Source of the DNA: Betaproteobacteria bacterium
GTDB taxonomy: Bacteria; Pseudomonadota; Gammaproteobacteria; Burkholderiales; SG8-41
Direction of reading: 5' to 3'
Length of the DNA: 64,000 nucleotides
Assembly: GCA_029863175.1 (NCBI GenBank)
Contig: JAOTVX010000001.1
Coordinates: 1-64,000 of the forward strand
Below the pieces are notes generated by a model. The model did not search any database and was not told the DNA's origin. It worked only from the letters and a program-made list of their open reading frames with translations. The position numbers and the translations under genes are program-made. Position 1 is the stretch's first letter; every line of letters begins with the position of its first letter. Positions 8,659-17,101 of this stretch are shown in pieces.

Positions 8659-10746
8659 TTAGACCTTCAGGTATTCATGCTTTGCTCCCAGCCAGCGCGT
8701 GAGGTGGCGCCGCGCGGCCTGGGGTTGATCACGCAGCAGCACTTCGGCCGCCTTGCGCGCCGCGTCGAGCAGATCGAGGTCCGCATTGAGATCGGCAAAT
8801 CTGAGCAGCGGCACTCCGCTCTGCCGCGCGCCAAGCAGCTCGCCGGGCCCGCGCAGCACCAGATCCTGGCGCGCGATTTCGAAACCGTCGCGGTTCTCAT
8901 AAATGACCTTGAGTCGTTCACGCGCCGTCGCCGTCAGCGGACGCGCGTAGAGAAGAATGCAGACGCTCTCGCCCGCGCCGCGACCGACCCGTCCACGCAG
9001 CTGGTGCAATTGCGCGAGTCCCATGCGCTCCGCGTTCTCGATCACCATCAGGGTCGCGTTGGGAACGTCCACGCCCACCTCGATGACCGTGGTCGCGACG
9101 AGCAGTTGAATCTCCCCGTCCCGGAACGCCTCCATTACCCGGACCTTCTCCTCGCCCTTCAGTCGCCCGTGGACGAGTCCGAGCTTGAGCTCGGGAAAGG
9201 TCGCGGTGAGCGCGGCATGCGTCTGGAGCGCGGTCTTTAACTGGCGCGCCTCGGATTCCTCGATCAATGGACAAACCCAGTAGGCCTGGCTGCCCGCCAC
9301 GCATGCGTCGCGCACGCGCTGGATCACCTCGGCCCGGCGCGCTTCCGAGATCAGCTTGGTGGTCATCGGGGCTCGCCCGGGCGGCAGCTCGTCGATAGTC
9401 GAGACGTCGAGGTCGGCGTAATAGCTCATTGCGAGCGTCCGCGGTATCGGGGTCGCGCTCATCATGAGCTGGTGCGGTTGCGCCCCCTGATTCGGGCGCG
9501 AGCCTTTCAGGCGCAGCGCGAGACGCTGATGCACACCAAAGCGGTGCTGCTCGTCCACGATCGCGAGCGCCAGATCGGCAAAGGCGACTTCCTCTTCGAT
9601 CAAGGCATGCGTGCCGACGACGATTTGCGCCACGCCCTGCGCGGCGGCCGCAAGCGCGGCACGCTTGTCCTTGCGGCCGAGGCTCCCGGACAACCACGCC
9701 ACCTCCAACCCGAGCGGCGCAAGCCAGGCCGCGAACTTGCGGTAATGCTGCTCGGCCAGGATCTCGGTCGGCGCCATGACCGCGACTTGCCGCCCGTTCT
9801 CGACGCATTGCAAGGCAGCGAGCACGGCGACCACGGTCTTCCCGCTGCCCACGTCGCCCTGCAGCAAGCGTTGCATCGGATGCGGCTCACTGAGATCTCG
9901 TTCGATGTCCCGCCACGCCTTGCGCTGCGCTCGCGTCAGCTCGAACGGTAAACGCGCGAGCAAGGCACGGGTCAGCTCCCGGCGTGGGCGCAGAGACGGC
10001 GCGCCGGCGCCGCGCCGGCGCTCGTGATGCAGCCGCATCGAGAGTTGCTGCGCGAGCAGCTCGTCGAATTTCACGCGGCGCCACGCCGGATGGCGACGCT
10101 CCTGCAACTCCGACTGCCGGATCTGTGGCGGCGGGTTGTGCAGCAGCAGAACCGCGTCACGGAACGAAGGCAGCGAGGCCCGCGCCAGCAGCGCCGGTGG
10201 CAGCGTGTCCGTCAGGTCGCAGTCGTTGAGCGCGCGCGCGATCAGGTACCGCAGCGTGTCCTGGGCAAGCCCGGCCGTCGTGGGATAGACCGGGGTCAGC
10301 GCCGTCGCAACCGGCATCTCCCCGCGAACGACGCGGTAGCGCGGATGCACCATCTCGGGTCCATGAAAGCCGTGCCGGATCTCCCCGTAGGCGCGCACGC
10401 GCGTGCCGGCAGCGAGCTGCTTCACCTGGCTCATGTAGAAATTGAAAAATCGCAGGGTGAGCACCCCGCTGCCGTCCTCGATATAGCAAACGAGCTGACG
10501 CCGGGGGCGGTACTTGATGTCGCACTCGACGACGGTGCCCTCGACCAGCGCGGGCCCGCTCGCCGGCGCGTGATTGATCGGGTCGAGCCGCGTCTCGTCG
10601 TCGTAGCGCAGCGGCAGGTGCAGGACCAGATCGAACTTGCTGCTGATGCCGAGCTTGGCAAGGCGGGCCAGCGTGCTCCTGCTGAGCCCGGAAAGTGATG
10701 AGTGATGAGTGATGAGTGATGAGGGAGCGACGGCCTTGGTTCTCAC
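8659..10746 (-). CDS. recG: ATP-dependent DNA helicase RecG
   Basis: Branch-migrating helicase that remodels stalled forks and Holliday junctions. After the N-terminal wedge/OB domain come Walker A GDVGSGKT (297-304), a DEQHRFG Walker B, motif III MSATPIPRTL and the C-terminal helicase block (LVHGRLKGEEK, QLRGRVGRG). Length is 695 aa. The only start I can find is GTG at 10746. The first 18 residues (MRTKAVAPSSLITHHSSL) are encoded by the tandem 7-bp array at 10694-10723 and its flank, so the N-terminal tail appears to derive from repeat DNA. The conserved part begins at LSRSTLARLAKLG. Confidence 0.96.
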   Translation of the reverse strand: MRTKAVAPSSLITHHSSLSGLSRSTLARLAKLGISSKFDLVLHLPLRYDDETRLDPINHAPASGPALVEGTVVECDIKYRPRRQLVCYIEDGSGVLTLRFFNFYMSQVKQLAAGTRVRAYGEIRHGFHGPEMVHPRYRVVRGEMPVATALTPVYPTTAGLAQDTLRYLIARALNDCDLTDTLPPALLARASLPSFRDAVLLLHNPPPQIRQSELQERRHPAWRRVKFDELLAQQLSMRLHHERRRGAGAPSLRPRRELTRALLARLPFELTRAQRKAWRDIERDLSEPHPMQRLLQGDVGSGKTVVAVLAALQCVENGRQVAVMAPTEILAEQHYRKFAAWLAPLGLEVAWLSGSLGRKDKRAALAAAAQGVAQIVVGTHALIEEEVAFADLALAIVDEQHRFGVHQRLALRLKGSRPNQGAQPHQLMMSATPIPRTLAMSYYADLDVSTIDELPPGRAPMTTKLISEARRAEVIQRVRDACVAGSQAYWVCPLIEESEARQLKTALQTHAALTATFPELKLGLVHGRLKGEEKVRVMEAFRDGEIQLLVATTVIEVGVDVPNATLMVIENAERMGLAQLHQLRGRVGRGAGESVCILLYARPLTATARERLKVIYENRDGFEIARQDLVLRGPGELLGARQSGVPLLRFADLNADLDLLDAARKAAEVLLRDQPQAARRHLTRWLGAKHEYLKV

Positions 10747-10775
10747 GCCTCACCTTTCATTCTGCACTCTGCGCT
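10694..10775. repeat. Inverted pair of 7-bp tandem arrays at the recG start
   Basis: AGTGATG is repeated four times exactly (10694-10721, plus AG). After a 19-nt gap, 10741-10775 holds five degenerate 7-bp units (TCTCACG, CCTCACC, TTTCATT, CTGCACT, CTGCGCT). Along the minus-strand transcript this reads as GTGA-type units followed by TCAC-type units, so the two halves can pair. The recG GTG start codon and its Shine-Dalgarno-like GGTGAGG lie inside the right-hand array; the left-hand array is translated. Confidence 0.8.
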
Positions 10776-10777
10776 GC

Positions 10778-11158
10778 TCAATCGAGATGCATGATGGCGT
10801 CGACTTCCACGAGCGCGCCGCGCGGAAGGCTCGCGACGCCGAGCGTCGCGCGCGCCGGATAAGGCGCCGCGAAACAAGCGACCATGATTTCGTTCACGCG
10901 GCCAAAGTCGTCGAGATCGATGAGGTAGACGGTCAGCCTAACGATATCGCGCAGATCGCCGCCCGCTGCTTGCGCCACGGCCCTGAGGTTCTCGAAGACA
11001 CGACGAGCCTGCGCATCGAGTCCCGGCACGAGCTCCATGGTCGCCGGGTCGAGCCCGATCTGTCCGGCGAGATAGACCGTGTTGCCGCAGCGCACCGCCT
11101 GCGAGTACGGACCGATCGCTTTGGGTGCCGCTTCCGAGTGAATGATCTGCTTTGGCAT
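10778..11158 (-). CDS. ridA: RidA family reactive-intermediate deaminase
   Basis: A 126-aa trimeric Rid protein that hydrolyses reactive enamines/imines made by PLP enzymes. It begins [22 protein letters not shown], and the family signature [30 protein letters not shown] is present, including the Arg (PARAT) that binds substrate carboxylate and the late Glu. The open frame extends upstream to 11443, but only the ATG at 11158 (after AAGGAAGCAGAT) gives the conserved N-terminus. It is followed within 32 nt by recG. Confidence 0.93.
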   Translation of the reverse strand: MPKQIIHSEAAPKAIGPYSQAVRCGNTVYLAGQIGLDPATMELVPGLDAQARRVFENLRAVAQAAGGDLRDIVRLTVYLIDLDDFGRVNEIMVACFAAPYPARATLGVASLPRGALVEVDAIMHLD

Positions 11159-11247
11159 ATCTGCTTCCTTGATCGTGGAACCGGGGTGAGCACGCCAATG
11201 ATGTAACGCCACCGGCAATCTTTCAATCGAGCGCGGTCCCGCGCGTG

Positions 11248-12396
11248 TCAGCCGGGGAGCCGCAGCACGTACTTGGCCAGAATGTTGCGCTGGATCTCGC
11301 TCGAGCCGCCGTAGATCGTGGCCGGCCGCGCATAATAGAACGGGTTCAGGAAGTCCGCTTCCACACCTGCGACATCCTGTACGCCCGGCATCACCCCCTG
11401 CTCGTCGCCGATTTCGACAAGGAGGTCCGTCAAGCGCTGCCACGTCTCCATCGCCCAGATCTTCAGCGTGGAAACCTCGGGCCCCAATGTCTCACCGCGC
11501 TTTGCCTGCTCCACGAACCGGCCGTAGAGCGCGGCGAGATCCTCCAGGTCGAGCTTGACCGCGGCGTAGCGATCCACGAACCCTGCGTCGGCAAACAGGC
11601 CTTTCGCCCGCGCAATCGCCTCCAGCCGGCGCAACGCATACTGCGGGCGGCGCGGGCTGCCAATGTTGAGCCGCTCGAACGAGAGCAGCGCTTTGGCAAT
11701 GTTCCACCCGTCGTTCAATTGGCCCACGAGCGCGGCAGACGGCACGCGAACGTCGTCGAAGAACACCTGGCAGAACTCGTCGTGCCCCGCGAGATTGCGG
11801 ATCGGGCGGATCGTTATCCCGGGCGTCTGCAGGTCAACAATGAAGAAGCTGATGCCCGCCTGTTTTTTCGCCTGCCGATCGGTGCGGGCCAGCAGATAAA
11901 TGTGCGTCGCGTCGTCCGCAAGCGATGTCCAGATCTTCTGGCCATTAATGACAAACCCATCGTCCACGCGCGTCGCGGTGGTTTGAAGGCTCGCCAGATC
12001 CGAACCCGCGTTAGGCTCGGAGTAGCCCTGGCACCAGATGAATTCGCCCGAGAGCGTGCGCGGCAGGTAGTGCCGTTTCTGCTCCTCGGTGCCAAACTTC
12101 ATGATGATCGGCCCGACCTGGGTGATGCCCTGGTCCGGCGCGCGCGCGACTCCGTGGCGCTCCATCTCCTCGAGCAGGATCACCATTTTTCCCGCCTCGA
12201 GTGCCATGCCGCCCCATTCGTGCGGCCAGTTGGGAGCGATCCAGCCTTTCTCGTAGAGCGTGTGCCACCACTCCTTCATCTCGTGCCAGCGGGCGCGGCG
12301 CAGGATGTAGCGCAGCGCTGGCGGATACTCGGCCTCGAAAAACGCCCGCGCCTCGCGGCGGAAGTCCTCGTCGCTCATCGCGTTCCAGTCAGTCAT
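11248..12396 (-). CDS. Acyl-CoA dehydrogenase (catalytically complete partner)
   Basis: FAD enzyme that introduces the 2,3-double bond in an acyl-CoA. It starts [20 protein letters not shown] after GAGGGCGGC (start 12396, 382 aa). It carries [18 protein letters not shown] (FAD/substrate loop), [20 protein letters not shown], the helical bundle and the C-terminal [22 protein letters not shown] motif, the usual flavin-interacting end. It lies in the same orientation as a second, more divergent dehydrogenase (12532-13689). Such pairs often form heteromeric enzymes for bulky or branched acyl-CoAs. Substrate unknown. Confidence 0.9.
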   Translation of the reverse strand: MTDWNAMSDEDFRREARAFFEAEYPPALRYILRRARWHEMKEWWHTLYEKGWIAPNWPHEWGGMALEAGKMVILLEEMERHGVARAPDQGITQVGPIIMKFGTEEQKRHYLPRTLSGEFIWCQGYSEPNAGSDLASLQTTATRVDDGFVINGQKIWTSLADDATHIYLLARTDRQAKKQAGISFFIVDLQTPGITIRPIRNLAGHDEFCQVFFDDVRVPSAALVGQLNDGWNIAKALLSFERLNIGSPRRPQYALRRLEAIARAKGLFADAGFVDRYAAVKLDLEDLAALYGRFVEQAKRGETLGPEVSTLKIWAMETWQRLTDLLVEIGDEQGVMPGVQDVAGVEADFLNPFYYARPATIYGGSSEIQRNILAKYVLRLPG

Positions 12397-12442
12397 GCCG
12401 CCCTCGATCGATGCCATGTCAAAAAACGAAATACCAAATTCA

Positions 12443-12517
12443 GCCACGGAAACACACGGAAGTACACGGAAGTAAATCGGTTTTCAATTTTGGATCCTTT
12501 CCGTGTGATTCCGTGGC
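12443..12517. repeat. Near-perfect 19-bp inverted repeat of 10-bp units
   Basis: GCCACGGAAACACACGGAA (12443-12461) and its reverse complement (12499-12517) match at 18 of 19 positions. The left arm is part of three 10-bp units, CACGGAAACA, CACGGAAGTA, CACGGAAGTA (12445-12474), and the right arm has two inverted ones. It fills the gap between the two acyl-CoA dehydrogenase genes and could fold in the transcript. No T-run follows, so termination is unlikely. Confidence 0.75.
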
Positions 12518-12529
12518 CAAGTTCTTTCT

Positions 12530-12550
12530 ATTCACCATTCACCATTCACG
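12530..12550. repeat. 7-bp tandem repeat overlapping an acyl-CoA dehydrogenase 3' end
   Basis: ATTCACC, ATTCACC, ATTCACG run in register. On the minus strand these read GTGAATG-type units and encode the last residues (SVNGEW) and the stop codon of the dehydrogenase at 12532-13689. The coding end of that gene has therefore been shaped by the repeat. Confidence 0.75.
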
Positions 12551-13689
12551 CTGTTCAAAGCAACGTAGCGCCGGCGATGCTGCGTGGTATTGCCGAGCCA
12601 GGCGGCAAGCACCAGCGCGCGTTTCATATAGAGCCCGATATCGCAATCGTCCGTGAAGCCGATCGCGCCGTGCAGCTGGATCGCCTCGCGCGTCACCCGG
12701 AGCGCGACGTCCGAGCAGCGCGCCTTGACCCGGCTCGCGAGGGCGGACCGGGTCGCCGCATCCGGCGCGCCGTCAAGCGTCTCGAGCACCTGATCAAGAA
12801 CGGCACCAGCCAGCTCTTTCTGGATGTAGAGATCCACCGCGCGGTGCTGAAGCGCCTGAAAGCTGCCGATTGGCTTGCCGAATTGCACGCGGGTCTTCAG
12901 GTAATCGAGGCTGATTTCCAACGCCCGCTCCGCCAAGCCGCAAAGTTCCGCGCTCGCGATGGCCGCGCCGTAATCGAGCGAGCGCGCCAGCGCGTCGGCC
13001 GCCGCAGTTCCTCGGGCGACGACGTGAGCTCGTGAAACCAGCGCATCGGTGAGCGTGAGGGTGCCGAAGTGGCGCCCGTCCGCCAGCAACTCGAGCTCGA
13101 GCCTCACACCGGCGGTGTCGCGCGCCACCCAGAACAATGCGGGGCTCGCTTCGGCGAGCGCGGATACCAGAAAAGCGTCCGCTTGTGCCGCGCCGCCGAT
13201 AAAGCGCTTGACGCCGGTAAGCCGATAGCCGCCCTCCAACGGCCGCGCCTGTAGCGCTGGCGGGCCGGCGGCCCATGCGCCGGCTGTTTCTTGCCAAGCC
13301 AGCACAGGCACGATCCCACCCGCAACGATGCGTGGCAGTTGCTCGCGCTTCAGTGCTTCGCAATCGCCATCGGCGAGCGCGGTGGCAGCCATCACCGCCG
13401 ATGCGACCAGCGGCTCGGGCGCCAGGGCGCGTGCAAGGCCCTTGGCGACGACACCCATTTCGGACAATCCGAGCCCCAGCCCGCCGTACGTGTCCGGCAC
13501 GAGTATCCCCAGCCAGCCAAGCTCGGCCATCCGCCGCCAGGTCGCGTGATCGTATTCCTCGTTCGACCCACGCAAGCGCCGCGCCCGCACGACGTCCGTG
13601 CCGCGGCCCGTGAATGCTGCAACACTGTCTGCGAGCAGCGCCCGGTGCGGCGCGTCAGCTACGGTTCGCGATACGGAACTTTCCGCCAT
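12532..13689 (-). CDS. Acyl-CoA dehydrogenase-like protein (divergent partner)
   Basis: A 385-aa acyl-CoA dehydrogenase fold beginning MAESSVSRTVADAPHRALL. It has an N-terminal LGWLGILVPDTYGGLGLGLSEM, a middle GGYRLTGVKRFIGGAAQADAFLV and the R-VQFGKPIGSFQALQHR flavin-domain motif. The C-terminus ends IQLHGAIGFTDDCDIGLYMKRALVL and lacks the Y-x-G-T-x-E-I-Q segment that carries the usual catalytic/flavin residues. This suggests a non-catalytic or complementary subunit for the dehydrogenase downstream. It starts 10 nt after pit. Confidence 0.87.
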   Translation of the reverse strand: MAESSVSRTVADAPHRALLADSVAAFTGRGTDVVRARRLRGSNEEYDHATWRRMAELGWLGILVPDTYGGLGLGLSEMGVVAKGLARALAPEPLVASAVMAATALADGDCEALKREQLPRIVAGGIVPVLAWQETAGAWAAGPPALQARPLEGGYRLTGVKRFIGGAAQADAFLVSALAEASPALFWVARDTAGVRLELELLADGRHFGTLTLTDALVSRAHVVARGTAAADALARSLDYGAAIASAELCGLAERALEISLDYLKTRVQFGKPIGSFQALQHRAVDLYIQKELAGAVLDQVLETLDGAPDAATRSALASRVKARCSDVALRVTREAIQLHGAIGFTDDCDIGLYMKRALVLAAWLGNTTQHRRRYVALNSVNGEW

Positions 13690-13699
13690 CGCGGCCCTG

Positions 13700-14710
13700 T
13701 CAGCTAAACAGGTACTGCCCCAGCCACCACGCGATCGCAGCGATGAAAGCCGAGCACGGAATCGTAATGACCCAGGCGATGACGATGGTGCCCGCAATGC
13801 CCCACCGCACCGCGGAAACAGATTGTGTCGCTCCAACGCCGGTAATTGCGCCAGCAATAGTGTGAGTCGTTGAAACGGGAATACCGAGCCCGGTCGCGAG
13901 AAACAGGCTGATCGCCCCTCCCGTTTCAGCGCAAAAGCCGCCGACCGGCTTGAGCTTGGTAATGCGTTGTCCCATGGTCTTCACGATGCGCCAGCCGCCA
14001 AACGCCGTGCCGAGCGCGATCGTCACATAGCAGACAATCACAACCCACGCGGGAACCTCCTGCTCGACGTTCGTCATACCCGCTGCGATCAGCAGCATCC
14101 AGATGATGCCGATCGTCTTCTGCGCATCGTTGCCGCCATGGCCCAGGCTGTAGAGGGAGGCGGAGACGAGCTGCAAGTGCCGAAACCATTTGTCCATGCG
14201 CGCCGGTGTGCTGCGCAGGAATAACCACGACACCGCAAGCATGAGAATCGAGCCGAGCAACATGCCCAGCAGCGGCGCGACAAAGATGAATACAACGGTC
14301 TTCATCAGTCCACCGCCGACGAGCACCCACAGGCCGCCTTTGGCCACCGCGGCGCCGGCCAGCCCGCCGATCAACGCATGGGACGAGCTTGAAGGAAGGC
14401 CGTAGAACCACGTGATGAGATTCCACGCGATGGCACCCATCAGCGCCCCAAACACCACGTAATGATCCACGACGGAAGGATCCACGATGCCACGCCCGAC
14501 TGTTGTGGCCACCTTGAGCTGGAAGATGAACAGCGCGGCGAAATTGAAGAATGCGGCGAGCAGCACCGCCTGATGGGGTTTCAATACGCGCGTCGAGACC
14601 ACCGTGGCAATAGCGTTGGCCGCGTCGTGGAAACCGTTCAGAAAGTCGAAGACCAGCGCAACCGCTACCAGAAAGATCACGGCCCCGAGGCCGATCGGCG
14701 CTATCTCCAT
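13700..14710 (-). CDS. pit: Low-affinity inorganic phosphate transporter, PiT family
   Basis: Inner-membrane H+/metal-phosphate symporter of 336 aa with about ten hydrophobic segments. The duplicated PiT signatures are present: NGFHDAANAIATVVSTRVL in the N-terminal half and GHGGNDAQKTIG in the C-terminal half, plus GLPSSSSHALIGG and GIPVSTTHTIAGAITG. The upstream gene encodes its PhoU-like partner, the standard operon for this system. Confidence 0.95.
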   Translation of the reverse strand: MEIAPIGLGAVIFLVAVALVFDFLNGFHDAANAIATVVSTRVLKPHQAVLLAAFFNFAALFIFQLKVATTVGRGIVDPSVVDHYVVFGALMGAIAWNLITWFYGLPSSSSHALIGGLAGAAVAKGGLWVLVGGGLMKTVVFIFVAPLLGMLLGSILMLAVSWLFLRSTPARMDKWFRHLQLVSASLYSLGHGGNDAQKTIGIIWMLLIAAGMTNVEQEVPAWVVIVCYVTIALGTAFGGWRIVKTMGQRITKLKPVGGFCAETGGAISLFLATGLGIPVSTTHTIAGAITGVGATQSVSAVRWGIAGTIVIAWVITIPCSAFIAAIAWWLGQYLFS

Positions 14711-14720
14711 CGCGGCGTGC

Positions 14721-15347
14721 CTAGGAATGCTCTAGGACGATGCCTTCGACGATATTCGCCACGTCCTCGCAGCGGTCAGTGATCAGTTCCAGCTGCTCGT
14801 AGATCGAGCGCAGCTTGATGAGTTCCTTGACATCGGCCTCCTCGCGGAACAGCCGTGATATGGCGGAGCGCATCACGCGGTCCGCGTCGGATTCCAACCG
14901 ATCGATTTCCTGGCAGGTCTTGAAAATGGCTTCAGGCGCGCGCAGATTGGAAAGCAGCCCCACAACGGAACGCACGCGGTCGCAGCACATCTGGCAGATA
15001 TGGGTCAGCTGCCCCGCCTCAGGTGTGACGCGCCGGATATCATAGAGCACTACTGACTCGGCGACGTCCTGGATGAGGTCGAGGATGTCGTCCATGCGGG
15101 TGATGAGCTGGTGGATCTGATCGCGGTCGATCGGCGTGATGAAGGTCTTGTGCAGAAGCGAGATCGCCTCGTGCGTAATCTTGTCCGCATCGCGCTCGGC
15201 CGTGTCGATGCGGCGCGCGTAATCTCCAGAAGCCGCCGTGTTCGCCATCAGCTGCACAAGCGCATCGCTTCCAATCACGATCTGCGCGGCATGGGCATTG
15301 AACAGATCGAAGAATCGACCTTCTCGGGGCATCAGTTTGTTGAGCAT
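14721..15347 (-). CDS. PhoU-like (DUF47) regulator of Pit
   Basis: All-helical 208-aa cytosolic protein, MLNKLMPREGRFFDLFNAHA..., of the DUF47/Pit-accessory family. The paired metal-binding E/D-rich helices of PhoU relatives are visible (RRIDTAERDADKITHEAI, RLESDADRVMRSAI). It lies 10 nt before pit in the same transcript and is inferred to gate or regulate Pit transport. Confidence 0.93.
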   Translation of the reverse strand: MLNKLMPREGRFFDLFNAHAAQIVIGSDALVQLMANTAASGDYARRIDTAERDADKITHEAISLLHKTFITPIDRDQIHQLITRMDDILDLIQDVAESVVLYDIRRVTPEAGQLTHICQMCCDRVRSVVGLLSNLRAPEAIFKTCQEIDRLESDADRVMRSAISRLFREEADVKELIKLRSIYEQLELITDRCEDVANIVEGIVLEHS

Positions 15348-15507
15348 GTTCGTATTGTTATCTTCTTAGATGTGGCGGTGGTCCCGGGGCGCTCCGGAAG
15401 CCGGGCAGCGATATCCGGTTCGTCGTATTGTGCCAGAGTCGGCGCGAACGCAATGCGGCTGCCGCCGGCGCTGATGCAGTTCGTCAGTCGGCATCTAAAA
15501 CGACACG

Positions 15508-15611
15508 GGCCAGAGAAACTCCGGCCCGGGATTGAGTGGTGGAGACGAGGAGGATCGAACTCCCGACCTTCGCATCGCGAACGCGACGCTCTCTCAGCTG
15601 AGCTACGTCCC
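15508..15611. repeat. 104-bp direct repeat, copy A (tRNA-Ala plus downstream hairpin)
   Basis: Matches 16597-16700 at 100 of 104 positions in the same orientation. The repeat covers the tRNA-Ala gene except its first base, and the hairpin just downstream of it. Homology stops at the tRNA 5' end, so copy A lacks the promoter of copy B. Its downstream hairpin has a G-T flaw and has lost the T-run. Confidence 0.9.
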
Positions 15612-15612
15612 G
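15537..15612 (-). tRNA. tRNA-Ala(CGC), degenerate copy
   Basis: Anticodon loop TTCGCGA with anticodon CGC, G3-U70 alanine identity pair, and an encoded CCA. Relative to the copy at 16626-16701 it has C1 opposite C72 (broken first pair), G19 to A in the D-loop (loss of the G19-C56 tertiary pair) and A37 to G. No matching promoter sequence remains upstream. It is probably a decaying or non-functional copy left by integration or duplication. Confidence 0.75.
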
Positions 15613-16062
15613 GTTTTATGCAAATCAGTTAGTTAGCGTGCCTCCCCAACCGGTTTGACCGAACGCCTGACCGAAAGAGCGTTCGCTGTTCATTAGAAAG
15701 TCGGTCTTTGCTAATGTGCTGAGCCATATTCTGGGAGAGTACGGCCAGGCCGCGCCCCCGAGTCTTCTCACCATGCGCAGTGAGGGACTACCTGAGCGAC
15801 GGCTCTGGGTCGAGGCTGCGTGAAAAAAAGTTCACGCCGAGACATTACCGCTTGACGAAAATTGGACACTACGACGCACTCGACGGCAGTCACCCTTGCC
15901 ATTGAGCGCGAACTAGTTGGCATTCCGTTGGTGAGTTATCCGTGGGACTCAATATAAAACAAGGAGTTGGTGGCGCGACCGGTCACTGGGCCGTTCCGGC
16001 ATGAAACCTGCGGTGGAAATGCATCGGGCAAGGCATCATGGACGGGCATTAAGGAGGGACGC

Positions 16063-16266
16063 ATGTCATCGAGGGCATGGATCGCCGTAACCGGTATAAC
16101 GGTAGTCATGGGTCTTGGAGGCTGTGGAACGGTGTCACCCTATGTCCCAGCGCCAGTCGGCTACTCGGATGCGCGGAATGCCAGCTTCGAGGAAGATAAT
16201 CTCGGCGCTAATGGCCTGGGATCGTCGCCTGTGCTTGGCGTGTCCGTCGACTACCGCTTCTTCTGA
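16063..16266 (+). CDS. Small putative lipoprotein, 67 aa
   Basis: ATG at 16063 follows AAGGAGGGACGC, an excellent ribosome binding site. The sequence starts MSSRAWIAVTGITVVMGLGG and then Cys, so the lipobox is LGGC near residue 21. The mature part is short, Gly/Ser/Tyr-rich, and ends VDYRFF, a final-aromatic end like those of outer-membrane proteins. A strong terminator lies 80 nt downstream. It sits inside the tRNA-bounded segment. Function unknown; it could be the truncated end of a longer porin-like gene, but the clean start argues for an intact small gene. Confidence 0.6.
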   Translation: MSSRAWIAVTGITVVMGLGGCGTVSPYVPAPVGYSDARNASFEEDNLGANGLGSSPVLGVSVDYRFF

Positions 16267-16346
16267 GCCGTTTCCGTTGGCTGCAACGGGACGTGGAGGA
16301 GGAGAAAAGCTACCTAATCAAATCCTCATTCAGCCGTAACCACACA

Positions 16347-16371
16347 CCCCGCTTCGGCGGGGTTTTTGTTT
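16347..16371 (+). terminator. Rho-independent terminator after the small lipoprotein ORF
   Basis: CCCCGC-TTCG-GCGGGG hairpin (16347-16362) followed by TTTTTGTTT. A UUCG tetraloop with a GC stem and U-run is a textbook intrinsic terminator and implies that the small ORF is transcribed on its own. Confidence 0.93.
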
Positions 16372-16596
16372 GGGGCGCTACTCCTGCAAGAAGTTGCCGA
16401 CCGCGCAGGACTGAGGCCACTTGCCGGCGCCCCATCTGTATAGGGTCCAGATTAGACCTGGGCGGGCAGCGGAGCGGGTGTTTGACCGATTCGCTGACCG
16501 AATTTTGACCGAAAACGTTCGGTCCACCGGTGTGCGCGAAGCGCGGTTCTTTGAACCGACGTGCTAAGCAACTGCGAGTAAGTGGTTCAGAAAAAA

Positions 16597-16701
<105 letters not shown>

Positions 16702-16719
16702 ACTTTTTTGCGAGGCGTT

Positions 16720-16749
16720 ATGTTACAACGGCTTGGAACAACACGCCAA
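16720..16749 (-). promoter_or_regulatory. Likely promoter of tRNA-Ala
   Basis: Minus-strand TTGGCG (16744-16749), an 18-nt spacer and TAACAT (16720-16725), ending 18 nt before the mature tRNA 5' end. The match to sigma-70 is moderate; position is the main support. Confidence 0.45.
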
Positions 16750-16823
16750 TCTCTCGGCAGGCGGCGGGGGAGCGCGGCGCCCCTATTATGTTGCGTACAT
16801 TGGTGCAACCTCGAGAGGGGCCC

Positions 16824-17101
16824 ATGGACATCAATCCGCCTCGCGTTCGTGAGCGGTGACGCGGGCAAGACTTTCCTGCCGATGGCCGTGCTCGGGCTGG
16901 AAAACCAGCAGAACCTCTTCGTTATGGGAAAAGCGCCGGAAGCGGCTCTTCGAATACGAGGCCGACCTCGTGCGAAGCGAGGAGATGTGCCGCACGCTCG
17001 CCGAGTTGCAGCTGCTCGAGACCTTTACCATGCCGGCGGTCCCGAACCAGTGCACGCCGATCGCCATGACAGGCATGTACCGCGTCGCCGAAAGCAAGCT
17101 T
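16824..17101 (+). pseudogene. Decayed SapC-family gene
   Basis: One frame contains LAFVSGDAGKTFLPMAVLGL followed by ENQQNLFVM, matching the N-terminal region of SapC-like proteins (VALLGLxxGxNLFV). After a frame change near 16935, a second frame reads LFEYEADLVRSEEMCRTLAE and then LQLLETFTM...MTGMYRVAESKL, matching the SapC C-terminus. Roughly 100 residues that should lie between are missing, so the gene has both a deletion and a frameshift. It abuts the end of the mmgE/prpD gene. Function of the parent family is poorly defined. Confidence 0.55.

Larger units (their letters stand above)
15613..16596. mobile_element. About 1 kb remnant of an integrative element between tRNA-Ala copies
   Basis: The segment is bounded by 104-bp direct repeats containing tRNA-Ala. 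Just inside each end is the same-orientation, same-spacing motif TTTGACCGA-N4-CTGACCGAA (15654-15675 and 16481-16502), with an extra TTTGACCGAA at 16504-16513. These could be integrase arm sites. Base composition is less GC-rich than in the neighbours. The only plausible gene is the small lipoprotein ORF at 16063-16266. No integrase remains. The rest (15680-16060 and 16372-16480) shows no coding pattern I can defend. Confidence 0.5.

Noticed and set aside
11245..13035. 596-codon plus-strand frame across the acyl-CoA dehydrogenases
   Set aside because: It crosses the repeat-filled gap and opposes two well-defined genes; shadow frame.
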